This document shows positions 1 to 3,658 of a stretch of DNA of 5,736 bases, one piece after another. Both the position numbers and the translations under genes were made by a program. Origin of the DNA: an uncultured Oscillibacter sp. (GTDB lineage: Bacteria > Bacillota > Clostridia > Oscillospirales > Oscillospiraceae); assembly GCA_946530565.1 (NCBI GenBank), contig CAMNAE010000121.1, positions 1 through 5,736 on the forward strand, given 5' to 3'. A model generated the notes under the pieces. The model ran no database searches and was not told the origin of the DNA. It worked only from the letters and a program-made list of their open reading frames with translations. Numbering within the stretch: the first letter of the stretch is position 1; every line of letters starts with the position of its first letter.

Positions 1-146
1 CCCGCCGCATGGCAACGAAGCTCGACGGCCCCGCCGTCTTCGCGCCGGTCGTCATCCTCTGCGCGCTCTGCCTTGCGGGCCTCTTCCTCCTCGGCCGCCT
101 CGAGCGCCGCTTCGCCTGCTACCGAAGCGAGCTGGGGCAGGGTTGA
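1..146 (+). CDS. C-terminal end of a membrane protein, probably an ABC transporter permease (nitrate/sulfonate/taurine type), 5' partial
   Basis: The reading frame is open from the window edge (first complete codon at 3) to TGA at 144-146, giving the last 47 residues. They contain one hydrophobic segment (AVFAPVVILCALCLAGLFLL), then the basic stretch GRLERRF and a short polar tail. In the SsuC/TauC/ThiX-like permeases of the BPD_transp_1 family, the final transmembrane helix is typically followed by a 'LLERR' motif and a few residues before the stop, and this tail fits that pattern. Such a permease would sit in the cytoplasmic membrane and work with an ATPase and a substrate-binding lipoprotein encoded upstream, outside the window. 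An intrinsic terminator starts 10 bases after the stop, so this is the last gene of its operon. The ATG at 9 is an internal methionine, not a start. The family call rests on one helix and a short motif; another polytopic membrane protein is possible. Confidence 0.6.
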   Translation, partial: RRMATKLDGPAVFAPVVILCALCLAGLFLLGRLERRFACYRSELGQG

Positions 147-155
147 ATCATGCAT

Positions 156-203
156 AAAACCGCTGCGGCATCGGGCACGACTGCCCCGCCGCAGCGGTTT
201 TTT
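156..203 (+). terminator. Rho-independent terminator after the permease gene
   Basis: A perfect 14-bp stem (AAAACCGCTGCGGC at 156-169 with its complement at 188-201) ends in a run of six T at 198-203. The loop can extend the hairpin with a further 5 bp, GGGCA (173-177) pairing with TGCCC (182-186). The A-run on the left arm gives four T on the other strand, so it could act weakly in both directions. It closes the operon ending at 146. Confidence 0.93.
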
Positions 204-322
204 ATGTGCTGCATCAGGGGCTGCTGCGCAAAGGACCGTCCCTGCTGCTTTCGCCGTGCACAAAACGGATGAAAAAAGCGCCCCGGGTGCTTGCCGCGGA
301 GGCATCTGTACAGATTTAAGCC
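204..322. other. Intergenic spacer with no gene seen
   Basis: Between the terminator and the promoter of the next gene, no reading frame has a ribosome binding site or a plausible protein. Frames that cross it also run through the terminator hairpin and are low-complexity shadows. The only structure I see is the 12-bp palindrome at 304-315, listed separately, and a weak imperfect hairpin at 277-291. Confidence 0.6.
304..315. promoter_or_regulatory. 12-bp perfect palindrome upstream of the promoter, candidate operator
   Basis: ATCTGTACAGAT is a perfect inverted repeat with no spacer. It ends 7 bases before the proposed -35 element at 323. That is where an activator, or a repressor that interferes with RNA polymerase, could bind. 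I cannot assign it to a named regulator. A 12-bp palindrome can also arise by chance, so regulation is inference. Confidence 0.35.
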
Positions 323-351
323 TTGCATTTCCCGCCAAACAACGATAGAAT
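323..351 (+). promoter_or_regulatory. Putative sigma-A promoter for the 644-residue exported protein
   Basis: TTGCAT (323-328) and TAGAAT (346-351) are separated by exactly 17 bp. The -10 element matches the TATAAT consensus at 5 of 6 positions. The -35 matches TTGACA only at the first three, so this would be a moderate promoter. Transcription would start near 358, giving a leader of roughly 55 nt before the ATG at 414. The region is noticeably AT-richer than its surroundings. Confidence 0.55.
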
Positions 352-396
352 GAATATGAAAAAGCTGTCATTCCGCACTCTTCCCGCTTTAATCAT

Positions 397-403
397 AAGG
401 AGG
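397..403 (+). promoter_or_regulatory. Strong Shine-Dalgarno sequence that fixes the start at 414
   Basis: AAGGAGG is a full anti-16S match. The gap to the ATG at 414 is 10 nt, whereas the in-frame GTG at 405 lies one base after it and is too close to be used. This supports ATG 414 as the true start. Confidence 0.9.
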
Positions 404-413
404 CGTGATCCAC

Positions 414-2348
414 ATGAAGCTGAATATTCTGAAACGTCTGTGCGCCCTTTGCTGCGCCTTGTTGCTCCTGCTCACACTATCCCCCGCGCCGGCAAGCGCG
501 GCGGCGGACAAGCTCACGGCGTCGATCGATGGCTCCACGGTCAAGGTCAGCTACAGCGGCTCCGCCGCAAACGCCCTGATCGTCTGTGCGAGCATGACCG
601 ACGGGGTCATGGACAGCATCGCCCAAAAGACCTGCGCCAATGGCAAAAGCGTCACCTTCCCCTGGTCCGACGACTGCCACTGCCAGTTTATCGCGCTGGA
701 TCCTTCGACTTTCCGGCCCCTGTGCGAGAGCGTCGACACGCTCTATGCCTATGACGGGCCGGTAGAGGTGCCCTTTGTGAACGACGAGTCCGAGGCCGTC
801 GCCGCGGCGACGATCGCCGCTGTCGCGGATTATACAAGAGCGCAGCAGCTCACCGAGGACTTATCGGCTCTTGGCTCAGAGGTCGAGGGCATCAAGGACG
901 GCGGAACGCTGGATAAGACAAAGTTTGAGAGCCTGAACGCGCAGCTTCAGGACGCCTTCGACGCCTGGGATCAGGTCACCGACGCCTCCGGCCTTCTCTA
1001 TACCGCGGCAGGGAGCCTTGCCGAGGCGCAGACGGCAGCCCTCCAGAGCCTGATCGAGGGCTCCGGCTTCACTTACGACGAGATCGCGCTCATGGCCGAC
1101 GATCTTGAGTGGGCCAAACAGGTGACCCGCGCCTATGACTCCATCAAAAGCAGCACCAAGCTCCAGGAGCTGGGGATGATGATGGGCTGCGACGCCCGCC
1201 GCGCCTACCAGTACCTGCAGATGGCGCAGAACATCCTCACCGGCCACGCCTACAGCGATTTCGGGAACTGCGCCGAGAAATGGGAGAAGACCTATACCGG
1301 TATCAAGACCGGCGCCAAGGTGGGGCTCTTCGTCTGCGCGACGATCGCCACCGCCGGCGGCACCGCCGCCATTTCGGCAGGTACCGCCACCGTCACTGCC
1401 GGGCAGGCAACAGGCATCCTCATCGGCGGCGTGGACTGCGCGATCGAGGTCACCTCCACCACCGGCAAGATCTTCCTCGGCCCCGGCAGCAGCATCGTGC
1501 AGCGCTTCGACGACAGGACCAAGCCCATCTCCGACGCCTGCCTCATCTACTCCATCTGCACCGGCGGCGGCGACACGCTCGGCGAGAAGCTCGCCTGCCT
1601 TGGCGACATCACGCTGCATGAGCCCGACTACCAGAGCATGGCGCTCACCTATGTCTATGACACCGCCACCAACAGTTACCGCCTCGTCGCGGTCAACTGC
1701 GCGGATGCCGAGGCCCTGAACAAGCTCAAGAAGGAGATCTTCGGCGAAGAGAAGCTCACCGACAAGGTCCCCCCGCTCAGCGACGTCATCAAGGACTTCT
1801 TAAAGGACACGGAGCACTCCACGAAAAAGCTCGAGGAGATATTGAAGCGCGCGAAGACCGAGGGAGTCATCAACCCCGACGTCACGCTGAAAACGATCGG
1901 CTCCGACTTTGAAAAGACCGTGGCGAAAGGCGGCAGCGAAGGTACGGTGACCGTTACGACCGAGGGTGACAAGACCCTGATCGAGCACTGGAACGACGAG
2001 GGGCAGCTCGACGGCGAGCAGCTCACCATCAACGCGGAGGGCTACATCACGGAGACCGCCAGCTATGAAGGCGGTGAGCTCCTCTTCTCCACGACGTGCA
2101 GATATTATACCGACGAAAACACCGGCAGCTTTGATGTCTTTGAGCGCGACGGCATTGTCGTGGACCCCAGAGGCCACCTCTCGATGCGCAAAACGACCTA
2201 CCCCAACGGCGACATCATCTCGGAGACCTGGGGCTTCCCCAAGAGCAACCACGTCCATATCGATCACAAATACAGCTATTCCAAGAGCCTGTGGAATCCG
2301 ACGACCAACACGAACGCGACGCTGATCCCAAGGCACCCGGTCTATTGA
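414..2348 (+). CDS. Large exported protein of unknown function with a glycine-zipper hairpin and MORN/YwqK-like C-terminal repeats
   Basis: This 644-residue protein starts at ATG 414, chosen because AAGGAGG lies 10 nt upstream and a clean signal peptide begins there. Residues 1-29 are a Sec signal peptide: basic KLNILKR, a Leu-rich core, and a PAPASA cleavage site before AADK. Residues 32-121 look like a small beta domain. Residues 122-302 are mostly helical, rich in Ala, Glu and Gln. Residues 303-346 form a hydrophobic Gly/Ala/Thr-rich stretch with GxxxGxxxG at 330-338, suggesting two packed membrane helices. Residues 420-510 are charged and helical (repeated Lys/Glu). Residues 520-625 are beta-rich, with phrases such as HWNDEGQLDGE and TYPNGDIISETW that resemble the MORN/YwqK family repeat. 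The mature part has 14 cysteines, many for a Gram-positive exported protein. No catalytic motif is visible. The gene appears monocistronic, with its own promoter and terminator. I do not recognise the whole protein; secreted, membrane-inserted or surface roles are all open. Confidence 0.88.
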   Translation: MKLNILKRLCALCCALLLLLTLSPAPASAAADKLTASIDGSTVKVSYSGSAANALIVCASMTDGVMDSIAQKTCANGKSVTFPWSDDCHCQFIALDPSTFRPLCESVDTLYAYDGPVEVPFVNDESEAVAAATIAAVADYTRAQQLTEDLSALGSEVEGIKDGGTLDKTKFESLNAQLQDAFDAWDQVTDASGLLYTAAGSLAEAQTAALQSLIEGSGFTYDEIALMADDLEWAKQVTRAYDSIKSSTKLQELGMMMGCDARRAYQYLQMAQNILTGHAYSDFGNCAEKWEKTYTGIKTGAKVGLFVCATIATAGGTAAISAGTATVTAGQATGILIGGVDCAIEVTSTTGKIFLGPGSSIVQRFDDRTKPISDACLIYSICTGGGDTLGEKLACLGDITLHEPDYQSMALTYVYDTATNSYRLVAVNCADAEALNKLKKEIFGEEKLTDKVPPLSDVIKDFLKDTEHSTKKLEEILKRAKTEGVINPDVTLKTIGSDFEKTVAKGGSEGTVTVTTEGDKTLIEHWNDEGQLDGEQLTINAEGYITETASYEGGELLFSTTCRYYTDENTGSFDVFERDGIVVDPRGHLSMRKTTYPNGDIISETWGFPKSNHVHIDHKYSYSKSLWNPTTNTNATLIPRHPVY

Positions 2349-2385
2349 TCGGATCCACCGTCGTCCGGAACCGCAGCTTAAACAA

Positions 2386-2428
2386 GACGTCTCCCCGCGC
2401 CATCGGCGCAGGGAGACGTCCCTTTTTT
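2386..2428 (+). terminator. Terminator between convergent genes, probably bidirectional
   Basis: A perfect 10-bp stem (GACGTCTCCC at 2386-2395 with its complement at 2411-2420) continues, after one C/A mismatch, with GCGC pairing (2397-2400 with 2406-2409). It is followed by CC and six T (2423-2428), ending the plus-strand gene that stops at 2348. Read on the minus strand, the same hairpin lies 14 nt beyond the lipoprotein stop codon and is followed by TTGTTTAAG, a weaker U-rich tail. One hairpin therefore probably serves both converging genes, more efficiently on the plus strand. Confidence 0.9.
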
Positions 2429-2434
2429 AGTTTT

Positions 2435-3658
2435 TCACGAGCCCGTATACGGGCTGTAGATGAAGAAGCGGTCGTCGGGGGCGCTGAGCTCCCGGGAGCC
2501 GTCTTCGCTTTCGTAGCGGATGACGAACTGTTCCGCGTCCGCGTCGTACCACGAGCCGACGGAGCCCGCGCCGTAGTCGTTCCAGCCGGGCAGTTCCAGC
2601 TGCGTCAGGTCGATCGCGCCGCGGAAGATGACGCCGTCGATGTTCCGGTAGATGAAGACCTCCTCGACACCGTCGCCGCCGTAGGCGCACGAGCAGATGA
2701 GCTCTGCGATCCCGTCGCCGTCGAGGTCGCGCTCGCTGTCCCGCGCCTCCCCGAAGCCGAAGCTCTCGGCGAGCGGGAAGCGCCCGTCCTCGCGCTCACC
2801 GACGTAAGTGCGCAGGTGCCAGAGCTCGCCCGCGGGCTCCTCGTAATAGTAGCCGGAGAAGCCGAGGAGCGATTCAAAGGGCACCGCCGACTCGGGCAGG
2901 CTCTCCTCGCGTGCGGCGGGCAGGATCAGCTGCCGCGCCGCCGTGCCCTGTGCCTCGGCGAGCTCGATCACGCCGCGGGCGGCGGCGAGTTCTTCCTCGG
3001 TGGGGGCGAGCAGCCCCTCGACGATGCCGGCCCTGCCGGTCTCGGGGTAGCAGCTCGCGAGCCAGAGCTGCTCGTCGGGCACGTCGAACTCGGCGCGCAC
3101 GAGCCCGGCGTAGGTCTCAAGCCGCGCAAGATCCGTCTCACTCCAGTGGCCGAGGCGCACCGCAAGGTCGCTGCCGCCCGCCGTCACGGTGTCGGTCAGG
3201 AGGCGGTAGAACGCGTCTACGTTCGTCGCGTTGATGATGCGCTGCTGCTGCTCGAGCGTGCGGCGGTAGGAGAGCGACACGCTGACCTCATAGTAGCTGC
3301 GCTGCGCCGTCACCGACGAGGTGATGTACTCGAGCGCCCAGGCGCCAAGCGGCGTATCCTGCTGCACCTCGGCGGCGGCGCGCTCCATCGTCTCCGCAGC
3401 CGAGAGGTCGCTCGTCTCGTTGTAGAGCCGGATGATCGCGTCTGAGGAGTGCTGGGAGATGAGCAGCAGCAGGTCGTTCACGACATCCTGCCGGTTAGAG
3501 GCGCGCAGCGTGTTCGCCGCGTCGCTCTCCCAGTAGCGGCTCGTGTGTTCCTGCACGCTCGAGTAGCTCCGCTCGAGAAACTGCCCCGAGCAGCCCGCGA
3601 GCATGACGGCCGCAAGCGCCGCCGAAAGGAGCGCGGCCGCGCTTCGCCGCGCGCTCAT
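2435..3658 (-). CDS. Lipoprotein of unknown function with a C-terminal Asp-rich FG-GAP-like calcium motif
   Basis: This 407-residue protein begins MSARR followed by an Ala/Leu-rich core and the lipobox LAGC. Cys23 would therefore be lipidated and the protein anchored on the outer face of the membrane. Residues 24-50 are a polar linker. Residues 55-240 are a mixed helix/strand region with phrases NDLLLLISQHSSDAI and YYEVSVSLSYRRT, which I associate loosely with conserved hypothetical lipoproteins of Clostridia, though I cannot name the family. Residues 265-407 are beta-rich and aromatic. They include DLDGDGIAEL at 311-320, the Asp-rich loop of FG-GAP/VCBS-type or EF-hand-like calcium sites. 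Its ATG overlaps the TGA of the upstream topoisomerase gene (ATGA at 3655-3658). The only purine-rich candidate RBS (GAGGAG, minus strand of 3676-3681) is 17 nt away, so translation probably depends on coupling. No enzyme motif is seen. Confidence 0.88.
   Translation of the reverse strand: MSARRSAAALLSAALAAVMLAGCSGQFLERSYSSVQEHTSRYWESDAANTLRASNRQDVVNDLLLLISQHSSDAIIRLYNETSDLSAAETMERAAAEVQQDTPLGAWALEYITSSVTAQRSYYEVSVSLSYRRTLEQQQRIINATNVDAFYRLLTDTVTAGGSDLAVRLGHWSETDLARLETYAGLVRAEFDVPDEQLWLASCYPETGRAGIVEGLLAPTEEELAAARGVIELAEAQGTAARQLILPAAREESLPESAVPFESLLGFSGYYYEEPAGELWHLRTYVGEREDGRFPLAESFGFGEARDSERDLDGDGIAELICSCAYGGDGVEEVFIYRNIDGVIFRGAIDLTQLELPGWNDYGAGSVGSWYDADAEQFVIRYESEDGSRELSAPDDRFFIYSPYTGS
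3655..3658 (-). other. ATGA stop/start overlap of the topoisomerase and lipoprotein genes
   Basis: On the minus strand the TGA stop of the parC-like gene (3657-3655) shares bases with the ATG of the lipoprotein gene (3658-3656). This 4-nt overlap is a common sign of termination-reinitiation coupling, and it puts the two genes in one transcript. There is no gap for an independent promoter other than inside the topoisomerase coding sequence. Confidence 0.9.

Noticed and set aside
277..291. Possible minus-strand terminator (AGCGCC/GGTGCT with an A-run at 272-277)
   Set aside because: The stem is short, with a mismatch and a 3-nt loop, and no minus-strand gene ends nearby.
73..348. Plus- and minus-strand frames spanning 73-348
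   Set aside because: Both cross the 14-bp terminator stem, lack ribosome binding sites and have no recognisable protein character.
405..413. GTG start nine bases upstream of the chosen ATG of the exported protein
   Set aside because: GTG at 405 lies one base after the AAGGAGG sequence, too close for initiation; ATG 414 has a 10-nt spacing and gives a normal signal peptide.
323..754. Plus-strand frame containing a MKKLSFRTLP-like start at 357
   Set aside because: The beginning looks superficially like a leader peptide, but there is no Shine-Dalgarno before it, it overlaps the promoter and RBS of the real gene, and it becomes Arg/His-rich shadow sequence after 450.
876..1619. 247-codon open frame on the minus strand within the exported-protein gene
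   Set aside because: Low-complexity Gly/Ala/Asp/Val composition and no RBS; it mirrors third-position GC bias of the plus-strand gene, which has a signal peptide, RBS and promoter.
2291..3445. 384-codon open frame on the plus strand, antisense to the lipoprotein gene
   Set aside because: It starts inside the previous gene, reads straight through the terminator hairpin, has no ribosome binding site and has the Arg/Ala/Val/Glu-rich composition typical of the antisense frame of a GC-rich gene. The opposite strand has a lipobox and coherent domains.
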